From NCBI GenBank assembly GCA_019359505.1, contig JAHHHD010000020.1, forward strand, positions 44,276 through 108,275: a stretch of DNA of 64,000 nt, in the 5' to 3' direction. How positions within the stretch are numbered: position 1 is the first letter of the stretch; the number at the start of each line of letters is the position of its first letter. This document shows positions 26,147-33,254 of this stretch, one piece after another. The position numbers were made by a program, and so were the translations under genes. The DNA comes from Drouetiella hepatica Uher 2000/2452. GTDB taxonomy: Bacteria; Cyanobacteriota; Cyanobacteriia; Elainellales; Elainellaceae. The notes under the pieces are model-generated. The model did no database searches. It worked only from the letters and a program-made list of their open reading frames with translations, and had not been told where the DNA came from.

Positions 26147-26818
26147 ATGATTTTATGCATTGATAACGTTCTCACTCCTGAAGATCTAAAACACATTCAT
26201 CTCATCCTTAAAGATGCTGAATTTGTGGATGGAAAACTGACAGCCGGAACCTATGCTAAGGCGGTTAAAGCAAATCATCAGCTCAAAGGAGATACAGATG
26301 TCGCTAAGGAAATAAGGGCGATCGTGCATCAGGCACTCAAACAAAATTCTCTTTTCCAGGCATCTGTTCGCCCCAAGTCAATTCGTCCCATACTTCTTAG
26401 CCGTTATGAGCCTGGAATGGCGTATGGTCTTCATACCGATAATGCGTTGATGGGAGATGAGACACTCACCCGCTCTGATGTCTCTCTGACCCTATTTTTG
26501 AGCGATCTGGAAACGTATCGCGGCGGGGAGCTTGTCATTGATACCAGCTTGGGTGAACAGTCCTTTAAGCTAGCGGCTGGATCAATGATTGTTTATCCTT
26601 CCACGTTCCTACATCAGGTTGCTGAAGTCACTGAAGGCGTAAGACTAGCGGCTGTCACTTGGGTGCAGAGCGTCATTCGGGATGCTCACAACCGTGAGAT
26701 CTTGTTTGATCTCGATACCGTGCGACGGATGGCATTTGAGAAACGCGGAAAAACCCTGGAATTCGATTTACTATGCAAAACCCATGCCAATTTGCTACGA
26801 AAATGGGCAGAGGTTTAG
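26147..26818 (+). CDS. PKHD-type Fe(II)/2-oxoglutarate dioxygenase (PiuC-like)
   Basis: The 223-residue product matches PKHD-type hydroxylases. The cupin core carries the iron triad His96-x-Asp98 (GLHTDNA) and His156 (STFLHQV), and Arg166 (EGVRLAAVTW) to hold 2-oxoglutarate. Family members (PiuC/YbiX) are often linked to iron uptake. The ATG at 26147 is chosen over an ATG five codons earlier because family members begin close to MILCI. It lies 40 bases before the duplicated membrane protein gene, likely in one operon. Confidence 0.9.
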   Translation: MILCIDNVLTPEDLKHIHLILKDAEFVDGKLTAGTYAKAVKANHQLKGDTDVAKEIRAIVHQALKQNSLFQASVRPKSIRPILLSRYEPGMAYGLHTDNALMGDETLTRSDVSLTLFLSDLETYRGGELVIDTSLGEQSFKLAAGSMIVYPSTFLHQVAEVTEGVRLAAVTWVQSVIRDAHNREILFDLDTVRRMAFEKRGKTLEFDLLCKTHANLLRKWAEV

Positions 26819-26858
26819 CGCCAAAACAACCTAAAACAACCCAAAGGAAATTTCAACA

Positions 26859-27419
26859 ATGAATCTGCGAAAATTTCACCGTAAGGCAGCTCCTATCCTG
26901 TTTATTCCCTTGCTGCTCACTGCTTTAACGGGCGTTGCTTACCGAATCGGTAGAAGCTGGTTTGGTCTATCAGATGAATTTGGTGAGTTCATGATGATGC
27001 TCCATGAAGGAAGATTTTTAGGTAAGCCGATCGTTCCTGCTTATGTTCTACTTGTGGGTTTAGGATTGTTGGGGATAATGGTTAGCGGCATTTCCTTGAT
27101 GAAGCGACGCAAAGATCCTATCCAACAAAATGCAGTGAAACTGAATGGACGAAAACTTCACCAAATTATGGCTCCTATTGCATTCCTACCCTTTGGAATT
27201 AGCGCTCTCACGGGGGTAGCCTATCGACTTGGCAAAGCCTGGTTTGGTTTATCTGCCGATCAAGCCGCTATCCTGTTAAAAATTCATCAAGGATCATACT
27301 TAGGCTCAGCTCTCAGACCTATCTATGTTCTTTTAGTGGGGCTTAGCTTGGTGATCATGTTGGCGACAGGTATTCAGATGTCGGGTGTTTTCCGCAAGCG
27401 CCGCGTACGAGCGAGTTAA
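26859..27419 (+). CDS. PepSY-type transmembrane protein with two tandem copies
   Basis: The 186-residue product consists of two copies shifted by exactly 94 residues. Each has a conserved His (7/101), a helix (LLLTALTGVAYR... / FGISALTGVAYR...), GRSWFGLSxx or GKAWFGLSxx, a second His (49/143) and a second helix (YVLLVGLGLLGIMVSG / YVLLVGLSLVIMLATG). This resembles PepSY-associated membrane proteins. The four conserved His could bind heme or metal. PepSY-TM proteins often accompany iron-siderophore reduction, which would suit the neighbouring PiuC-like dioxygenase. The duplication is directly seen; the function is inferred. Confidence 0.85.
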   Translation: MNLRKFHRKAAPILFIPLLLTALTGVAYRIGRSWFGLSDEFGEFMMMLHEGRFLGKPIVPAYVLLVGLGLLGIMVSGISLMKRRKDPIQQNAVKLNGRKLHQIMAPIAFLPFGISALTGVAYRLGKAWFGLSADQAAILLKIHQGSYLGSALRPIYVLLVGLSLVIMLATGIQMSGVFRKRRVRAS

Positions 27420-27423
27420 TCAA

Positions 27424-27702
27424 GTGATCTGCCCACTGCTGCCGACGCGGCTGATAGAGCGGCACCAACTTCCCAGTCACTGGATCGTATGCCTCCGTAT
27501 GGGTGTATTTCCGGCTGTTGCATCCCTGGCACGAAAGCGCCAAATTCTCTACCGCGTCAGTTCCGCCCCGTGAGCGGGGTGTAATATGCTCGATCGAAAA
27601 AGGGTCAGGGCAGTATTGGGCTTGACTTCGAAACAGGGTTTGAAGAACGCGATCGCCCTTCCATCGGAACTTATGGGCGGAATTTGCGGGTTGAAACAGC
27701 AC
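27424..27702 (-). pseudogene. HNH endonuclease fragment
   Basis: The minus frame carries the core of a cyanobacterial HNH nuclease: YCPDPFSIEHITPRSRGGTD, ENLALSCQGCNSRKYTHTEA and VPLYQPRRQQWADH. The usual CEYC zinc motif expected just before SQ is missing (the sequence there reads QTLFRSQ). The C-terminal LTPTGRAT-type end is replaced by sequence overlapping the stop region of the neighbouring gene. Both ends are therefore lost and the fragment is probably inactive. It is convergent with the duplicated membrane protein gene. Confidence 0.75.
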
Positions 27703-28002
27703 CGATCGCCCTTGGAACCCGACCGTTCTCGTTTCAATCGGCAGGATTACGGTTCAGAACTGCAATGGTGTAAGAAAAACTTAGAGCATTGCTGTTCTGA
27801 ACTCAAATTTTCTTATTTGAAACAGGAACGATCGCGCTTAGAAGGACAAGCTTCAGGTTTGAAACCGCAACTATCTCACTTTAAGCTCGATTGTTCTTGT
27901 TTAGAGTGAGAACGTTCTCGCTTTAGACTTAATCGTTCTCGTTTCAAGTGCGATCGTTCTTACTTCAAGCCCGATCGCTCCTGCTTCAACCCAAATCAGA
28001 CC
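27700..28002. repeat. Degenerate short tandem repeats
   Basis: About 300 bases before the end of asnS repeat variants of GATCGTTCTCGTTTCAA at roughly 24-base steps, clearest in 27905-28000. An open frame through it (ending near 27909) reads as repetitive sequence without recognisable domains and is not called a gene. A similar style of repeat lies at 43006-43345. Confidence 0.6.
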
Positions 28003-29394
28003 CTAAAAATCAGCGCTTAGCGGCGTGCGCGGGAAGGGAATCACGTCTCGGACATTGCCCATGCCCGTCATAAACTGAACCAGCCGCTCGAAGCCCAAGC
28101 CAAACCCCGCATGAGGCACGGTGCCAAACCGCCGCAAGTCCAGATACCACCAAAGCTCCTCTTCCGGGATGCCCATGCTTTGAATCCGGCGCTGCAAAAA
28201 GTCTAGCCGCTCCTCCCGCTGAGAACCGCCCACAATTTCGCCAATCTTGGGCGCCAGAATGTCCATGGCTCTCACTGTTTTGCCATCCTCATTCATCCGC
28301 ATATAGAAAGCCTTGATCTGCGCCGGATAGTCCGTGACGATCGTTGGCTTTTTGAAGTAATCTTCCGCCAGGTAGCGCTCGTGTTCTGACTGAAGATCCA
28401 GCCCCCAGGACACTGGATACTCAAATGTTTTGTCGGCTTTTTCCAGGAGGGCGATCGCCTCAGTGTAGGTAATTCGAGCAAACTCGCTGTTGATGATGTT
28501 GTCTGCGGTTGCCAGCACCGAGTCGTCAATTCGCTGGTTAAAGAACTCCATGTCTTCGGGGCAAGTTTCCAGGACGTGCTTGAAAATGTGCTTGAGCAGG
28601 GCTTCGGCAAGCTCCATGTTGCCGAGCAAATCGCAGAAAGCCATCTCTGGCTCAATCATCCAGAACTCCGCCAGATGGCGCGAGGTGTTGGAATTCTCGG
28701 CGCGGAAGGTAGGTCCAAAGGTGTAGACATTGGTGAATGCCATCGCCATAATTTCCGCCTCTAGCTGACCGCTGACGGTGAGGTAGGCGCGTTTGCCAAA
28801 AAAGTCCTGACTGAAATCAATCTCTTTGCCCTCCGTCAGCGGCGGCTTTTTCAGATCTAGCGTTGTCACAGTGAATAGCTCCCCCGCGCCTTCGGCATCG
28901 CTGGCGGTAATCAGCGGCGTGTGCATCCACAAAAAGCCGCGCTCCTGAAAGAAGCTGTGGACTGCCGCTGCACAGGCATTCCGCACCCGAAAGACGGCTC
29001 CCATGGTGTTGGTGCGGGCGCGCAGATGGGCGATCGATCTCAGAAACTCAAACGAGTGCCGCTTTTTCTGCAACGGATAGGTTTCGGCATCGGCTTCGCC
29101 GTAGACTGTCACAGAGGCAGCCTGTAGCTCAATCCGCTGTCCTTTGCCCTGAGAGGCTACCAGCACGCCTGAAATTTCCGCAGAGGCTCCCGTATTCAGC
29201 TTTTTCACCAGATTGGCATAGTCGGGCAACGCCTGATTTACCACCACCTGAAGCCCTGCCATAGAAGAGCCATCGTTCATTTCCACAAATGAAAATTCTT
29301 TGAGTTCGCGCTTGGTGCGCACCCAGCCCTGAATTGTGACGGTTTCATTGGGCTGTCCAGTTCTGAGCAAGTCTAAAATGCGGCGAAGGGTCAT
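28003..29394 (-). CDS. asnS: Asparaginyl-tRNA synthetase
   Basis: The 463-residue product has the OB-fold anticodon-binding N-terminus ([20 protein letters not shown]) and the class II catalytic core. Motif 2 is [20 protein letters not shown] and motif 3 is [15 protein letters not shown]. It also has the AsnRS signature [16 protein letters not shown]. It charges tRNA-Asn with asparagine. Length and motifs are normal, and the ATG at 29394 gives the expected [10 protein letters not shown] start. It stands alone, with a family D repeat upstream. Confidence 0.98.
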   Translation of the reverse strand: MTLRRILDLLRTGQPNETVTIQGWVRTKRELKEFSFVEMNDGSSMAGLQVVVNQALPDYANLVKKLNTGASAEISGVLVASQGKGQRIELQAASVTVYGEADAETYPLQKKRHSFEFLRSIAHLRARTNTMGAVFRVRNACAAAVHSFFQERGFLWMHTPLITASDAEGAGELFTVTTLDLKKPPLTEGKEIDFSQDFFGKRAYLTVSGQLEAEIMAMAFTNVYTFGPTFRAENSNTSRHLAEFWMIEPEMAFCDLLGNMELAEALLKHIFKHVLETCPEDMEFFNQRIDDSVLATADNIINSEFARITYTEAIALLEKADKTFEYPVSWGLDLQSEHERYLAEDYFKKPTIVTDYPAQIKAFYMRMNEDGKTVRAMDILAPKIGEIVGGSQREERLDFLQRRIQSMGIPEEELWWYLDLRRFGTVPHAGFGLGFERLVQFMTGMGNVRDVIPFPRTPLSADF

Positions 29395-29440
29395 GAATCA
29401 AACTTGAGGGTATGAAGGGTGAGATTTTGACAGGATGTTA

Positions 29441-29546
29441 TACCAATTTGAATTGGAACCACGACAGATCCCGGTATGGTCTTGGCAGTGCCAAGACCCT
29501 TCTGAGGTTCGATGTGCCCACAAATTCGTTTAAATCGGTATTGGTA
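29441..29546. repeat. Dispersed repeat, family D copy 2
   Basis: It starts TACCAATTTGAATTGGAACC, has a central palindrome GGTCTTGGCAGTGCCAAGACC, and ends in AAATTCGTTTAAATCGGTAT. It matches 62736-62836 in the same orientation and 17425-17513 in reverse. It sits in the space upstream of asnS. Confidence 0.88.
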
Positions 29547-29626
29547 CACCGATCGCCTATTGTAGATCGGTGTACTAACATCCTGCCTCAAGCCCCAACA
29601 TTCTGCAAAAAGACGGCTTGCAAACC

Positions 29627-31702
29627 CTATCTGCGCCGAGGGTGCTGAATATCGCTAAAACCCCGTAATTCTCGACCGCGAGAAGACCCTGTGTAGACAT
29701 CAGCTCTCCGGACTTCATCCGAGAACTTCATGCCCAGCCGAACCTCCAGGCTAGTGACAGACACCTGAAAGTTATTAAATTCACCCACGGGCTTGCGCTC
29801 AAAAGGAATCTCATCCACAAATTTCTCCTGGCTGACGACATAGGCGCTGGAATACAGCTTGCCGCCTCTATCAACCACTAGGACAACCTTCCAGAAGAAC
29901 TGCGGTACCTGAATACCCCGATGAAACACATCTGTTTCTTGAAAGATAGGCCCGGTGAAGACGCTAGCCAACAGATCGTCCTGGTCGGTGTTGGTGAGGA
30001 TGAAATTTTCTAGCCCTTGCCACAATTCCTGTGACTGATTGAACTGAAAATACTGAGGAGAACAGTTTGTGAAATGAAAAGTATCGCTATTGGCGAGTGT
30101 GGCTTCGCTCAGTTCTCCCCAAATTGGATCTTGTCGGCGCACCAGATGACCGCGATCGAAAAAGTTCCCCCCTGGCTCGTTGCCATAAAATCGGTTGCCT
30201 AGCTGCAAATTCTCAGGGATACGGGGGTCAAAAAACCACTCATCATTCTTCCGCTCCAGCCCCACCCACCGCTTGCCGTCAATGTTAACTGCCGTGTAAA
30301 AAGCCAAGCGTCGAGTTTCACACATGGCGATCGAGAAATGCATGTAGCGGAGGAGATTATCCTGCGTTCCTTCAACTGGCACCACACGACCAAAGGCGAG
30401 CGCTGCTGGCATTAATTCGGGCAAAGAGATCTTGACTCCCAGAAAATTGGGATCATATCCCTGGCGATCTTGGTAGTAGCTGATGGGACGAATGCTGCCA
30501 TCAGCAGGTTCGCTAGGCTTGCGGCGCTTCTTTTTCTCAAGGCTCTCACTGACTTCAGAAGTGATGATAGGAGTGCTGATAGCGGGGGGAATAGTTGAAG
30601 CGACGACGCTCTCGCGGGGCGTTGTCCCCGGAAACACATGAATGCCTTTCGCATCTTCGAGGAAGGCTTGCACCAGTGGAGAAGCCGAACCCTCCTGCTG
30701 CATCTGCACTTGACCAACCCGCGCCAGAATTCTGCTCGTGCGGATTCCCTCATTGGCAATCCACTTGATTTTGCTTTCGCTCAGACCTTCTGCATCCTGC
30801 TGGGATACCCACTCACCGTTGGTGAGCTGAATTTCTTCCACGCCATTGTTCATGCGGCTCTCCACCACGCTCTTGTGATGAATGGCGACCACCTGCCAAT
30901 TGTCGTTTAAGGCTGGAGAGCCAGACGATCCAGGCGCGGTATCGCTGGCGTACCACAAAAAGTTATCTCTGAGAGTATCTTGACTATCTCCAATTTTGAG
31001 AACCTTATTTTCTCGAATCGCAATTTGTTTAGGCTGCCCGTCAGGATGCTGAATAACCGTAACAAATTCTTCAGGTTCAACCTTGTGCAGCGTTGGGTCA
31101 AGTCGTAGGAAGGCATAGTCTGTTAATTGAGCTGTTCCATCATCAGAATTTTCAGCCACGGCAACCAGCGTGAAATCAAGCTCGGCATCTGTAATGAATG
31201 CTTCTTGAGGCATGAGTTGAAATGCCTTTCCTTCCCGGATTCTGCCGTTGATATCCATCTCATAGCCAAACTGCGCAGAGACTCTTGTTGCCGCATCAGC
31301 AGAGGCAATCACATGATGATTGGTAATCATCAGCCGGGGTGAAACAAGAAAGCCAGTTCCCCAGCTGCCGTTAGAACCATATAAATCTCCTGCCCAAATG
31401 CGGCAAACGGCACTGGCAGCGATCGTCCCTTTTTGCAGGAAGTTAATCGGCAGCAGGTCATTTCGCCCCATGATTCGTTCGAGATCGAAGAAAGATACGC
31501 CAGAACCGCTGGCGGCAATGTTTTCGACTCGTCTGGCTAAAATGGCGGTGGGATCTGCTCTGCGATCGTGCGACTCTGTGAGGGAGGGAGAATTTTCTAG
31601 GGCTTCCGAGACTGTAGATGCTTGCGAGCCTCGTAGAGATTTGAGATTGTCGAGAAAGTCTTCACCGTAGGTCACTGTCTTAAAAGGCATATAAGACTCC
31701 AT
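29627..31702 (-). CDS. Trypsin-like serine protease fused to a DNA/RNA non-specific endonuclease
   Basis: The 691-residue product has two enzyme domains. Residues about 95-290 form a trypsin-like protease with His130 (LMITNHHVIA), Asp176 (AELDFTLVAV) and Ser260 (TAPGSSGSPAL). Residues about 440-670 form a NUC1/EndoG-type nuclease with the DRGHLVRR motif (His near 515) and HFTNCSPQ about 30 residues on. A roughly 120-residue low-complexity linker joins them. No signal peptide is seen. ATG 31690 is an alternative start that drops four residues. Such a combination suggests proteolytic control of a nuclease, perhaps in defence or cell death, but no partner gene is adjacent. Confidence 0.88.
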   Translation of the reverse strand: MESYMPFKTVTYGEDFLDNLKSLRGSQASTVSEALENSPSLTESHDRRADPTAILARRVENIAASGSGVSFFDLERIMGRNDLLPINFLQKGTIAASAVCRIWAGDLYGSNGSWGTGFLVSPRLMITNHHVIASADAATRVSAQFGYEMDINGRIREGKAFQLMPQEAFITDAELDFTLVAVAENSDDGTAQLTDYAFLRLDPTLHKVEPEEFVTVIQHPDGQPKQIAIRENKVLKIGDSQDTLRDNFLWYASDTAPGSSGSPALNDNWQVVAIHHKSVVESRMNNGVEEIQLTNGEWVSQQDAEGLSESKIKWIANEGIRTSRILARVGQVQMQQEGSASPLVQAFLEDAKGIHVFPGTTPRESVVASTIPPAISTPIITSEVSESLEKKKRRKPSEPADGSIRPISYYQDRQGYDPNFLGVKISLPELMPAALAFGRVVPVEGTQDNLLRYMHFSIAMCETRRLAFYTAVNIDGKRWVGLERKNDEWFFDPRIPENLQLGNRFYGNEPGGNFFDRGHLVRRQDPIWGELSEATLANSDTFHFTNCSPQYFQFNQSQELWQGLENFILTNTDQDDLLASVFTGPIFQETDVFHRGIQVPQFFWKVVLVVDRGGKLYSSAYVVSQEKFVDEIPFERKPVGEFNNFQVSVTSLEVRLGMKFSDEVRRADVYTGSSRGRELRGFSDIQHPRRR

Positions 31703-31705
31703 ACT

Positions 31706-31802
31706 GAATGGTCAACAGGAATGGTCAACAGGAATGGTCAACAATATCTAAGCAGCAGTGTCTAAGCAGCAGTGTCTAAGCAGCAGTGTCTGAGCAGCAG
31801 TT
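31706..31802. repeat. Two adjacent short tandem repeats
   Basis: Three units of the 13-mer GAATGGTCAACAG (31706-31743) are followed by four units of the 14-mer TCTAAGCAGCAGTG (31747-31802). They lie just upstream of the protease-nuclease gene and could affect its promoter. The rest of the gap to 32043 shows no gene. Confidence 0.85.
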
Positions 31803-32043
31803 TCACCCTGTGGGGACAGTCCGCGCTGCCTCAGCTTCGTAACCGCTAGAAATATTCCTTCAACAGCGCCTATTGTTGATCAGCGTTTGCCCACATCTGA
31901 ATGGTATCCAAGGCAGTCTCACAATCGGTGTGACGAACCACACAACCGTTACCCGATCGACCCCGTTATGATGCTTCGGTAGTGTTTCAAAAACATCAAC
32001 AGCACCTCTAGAGCATCACCTAATGCTTCCCTGGGTAGTAGCT

Positions 32044-32553
32044 CTAGCGATCGGGATTGAGCTGCCGAACCAAGTGAGCTAACTCTGGCAGAATTAGCTT
32101 TTCCATTGCAAGGCGGACTGCATTTGAAGATCCAGGTACGGAGAAAATCAGCTTGCCCTGAAAGACTCCGGCGATCGCCCGTGATGCAATTGCCCGTGAG
32201 CCAATCTCTGCATAGCTGAGCCAGCGAAACAGCTCACCAAATCCAGGCAGCGTCTTGTCCAACAACTGCTCGATCGCGTCGTAGGTGGTGTCTCTGGGGG
32301 CAATGCCTGTGCCGCCATTGAGAATAATTGCGTCTAAGCCCGACTGCTGACCCAGCAAACGCAGGTGGGTCTGAATCTGTACTGGCTCATCTTTGATTAG
32401 CAAATAGTCTGCGATCGCGTGTCCAGCCCCTTGCAATAGCTCCCGAATTAGCTGACCGCTGCGATCGGTTTCGGGCGATCGGGTGTCGCTAACAGTGATC
32501 ACCGCGCAGTGAATGGCGATCGGCTGTGTGTCGGGGTGGGGGGAGTAAGTCAT
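32044..32553 (-). CDS. moaB: Molybdenum cofactor biosynthesis protein B (MoaB/Mog family)
   Basis: The 169-residue product shows the MoaB/MogA fold: CAVITVSDTRSPETDRSGQL, DAIILNGGTGIAPRDTTYDA and IFSVPGSSNAVRLAMEKLIL. Family members adenylylate molybdopterin or aid its handling during molybdenum cofactor synthesis. The ATG (32553) touches the end of the family C repeat at 32553-32657, so the promoter probably lies within or beyond the repeat. An upstream in-frame GTG would start inside the repeat and is less likely. The FdhF-like molybdoenzyme at 20.2-22.5 kb is a plausible consumer. Confidence 0.92.
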   Translation of the reverse strand: MTYSPHPDTQPIAIHCAVITVSDTRSPETDRSGQLIRELLQGAGHAIADYLLIKDEPVQIQTHLRLLGQQSGLDAIILNGGTGIAPRDTTYDAIEQLLDKTLPGFGELFRWLSYAEIGSRAIASRAIAGVFQGKLIFSVPGSSNAVRLAMEKLILPELAHLVRQLNPDR

Positions 32554-32657
32554 ACAGCAATTTTCAATTGCATAAACCACAGTTATTTTTGTAGAAGCCC
32601 CGCTGGGCGGGGCTTCTACAAAAATAACCCATACTTAACCCAGCGCAAAGCGCTGTA
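32553..32657. repeat. Palindromic MITE-like repeat, family C copy 2
   Basis: A 105-bp element bounded by TACAGC and GCTGTA with hairpin arms GTAGAAGCCCCGC / GCGGGGCTTCTAC. Base changes relative to copy 1 occur on both arms, keeping the stem paired. It touches the moaB start codon. Confidence 0.9.
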
Positions 32658-32712
32658 GGGGATGAGGTGAGCGTTGAGGCGTTAAAGCACGCTACGCTCA
32701 CGCCTTTGAGAT

Positions 32713-33051
32713 TTATTCTGCTTTGTTAAAGCCCATATCGTTCTTTGCGGCATAGCGTTCCATGAAGCGCATAAACCGATCCCACTCTTCGGGGTTCTTC
32801 ATCACATAAAAAGCCTCTAGCCCAGCAGGTCTACCGTTGATGAATTTGGCGTTAACCTCTTTTGTGGAGATTTCGCCTTCTTCATCAATCATGTACATAC
32901 CTGTGATGTCGTCGTTGCGATCGTCTCCCAAGGCTCTGGGCTTCTCAAAATAGAAAATAGCCTGTCCGTTGCTGCCGTCTTTGGCGCGGGTGAGGCGAAT
33001 ATCGGGGACAACGTCTTCGGTGACACCTCTGGAAAACTGAATCTCAGCCAT
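32713..33051 (-). CDS. psb28: Photosystem II assembly/reaction-centre protein Psb28
   Basis: The 112-residue product begins [20 protein letters not shown] and contains [20 protein letters not shown] and [20 protein letters not shown], the classical Psb28 sequence and size. Psb28 binds the CP47 assembly module during photosystem II biogenesis and repair and is not in the mature complex. It is soluble and stromal-side. It is flanked on both sides by inverted copies of the family C repeat, which isolate it from its neighbours. Confidence 0.97.
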   Translation of the reverse strand: MAEIQFSRGVTEDVVPDIRLTRAKDGSNGQAIFYFEKPRALGDDRNDDITGMYMIDEEGEISTKEVNAKFINGRPAGLEAFYVMKNPEEWDRFMRFMERYAAKNDMGFNKAE

Positions 33052-33147
33052 GATTCTTCTCTGCTTTTTCTTAAATGATCATTTACGTCAGCTTAAACCT
33101 ATCTTCCCATCTTTTTGAATCACCCGGAACTTAAATCACCTGGAACT

Positions 33148-33252
33148 TACAGCGCTTTGTGCTGGGTTAAGTGGGGGTTATTTTTTTAGAAGCCTCGCTC
33201 CGAGAGGCTTCTAAAAAAATAGCTGTGGTTTATGCAATTGAAAACTGCTGTA
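33148..33252. repeat. Palindromic MITE-like repeat, family C copy 3 (inverted)
   Basis: A 105-bp element in the opposite orientation to copy 2, with TACAGC/GCTGTA ends and hairpin arms TTTAGAAGCCTCGC / GAGAGGCTTCTAAA. It ends two bases before the beta-helix gene stop codon. Confidence 0.9.
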
Positions 33253-33254
33253 AA

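Noticed and set aside
27586..27909. Plus-strand frame of 107 codons near the HNH remnant
   Set aside because: It is antisense to the HNH fragment in its first part and then runs through a repetitive tract without any domain; the composition explains the open frame.
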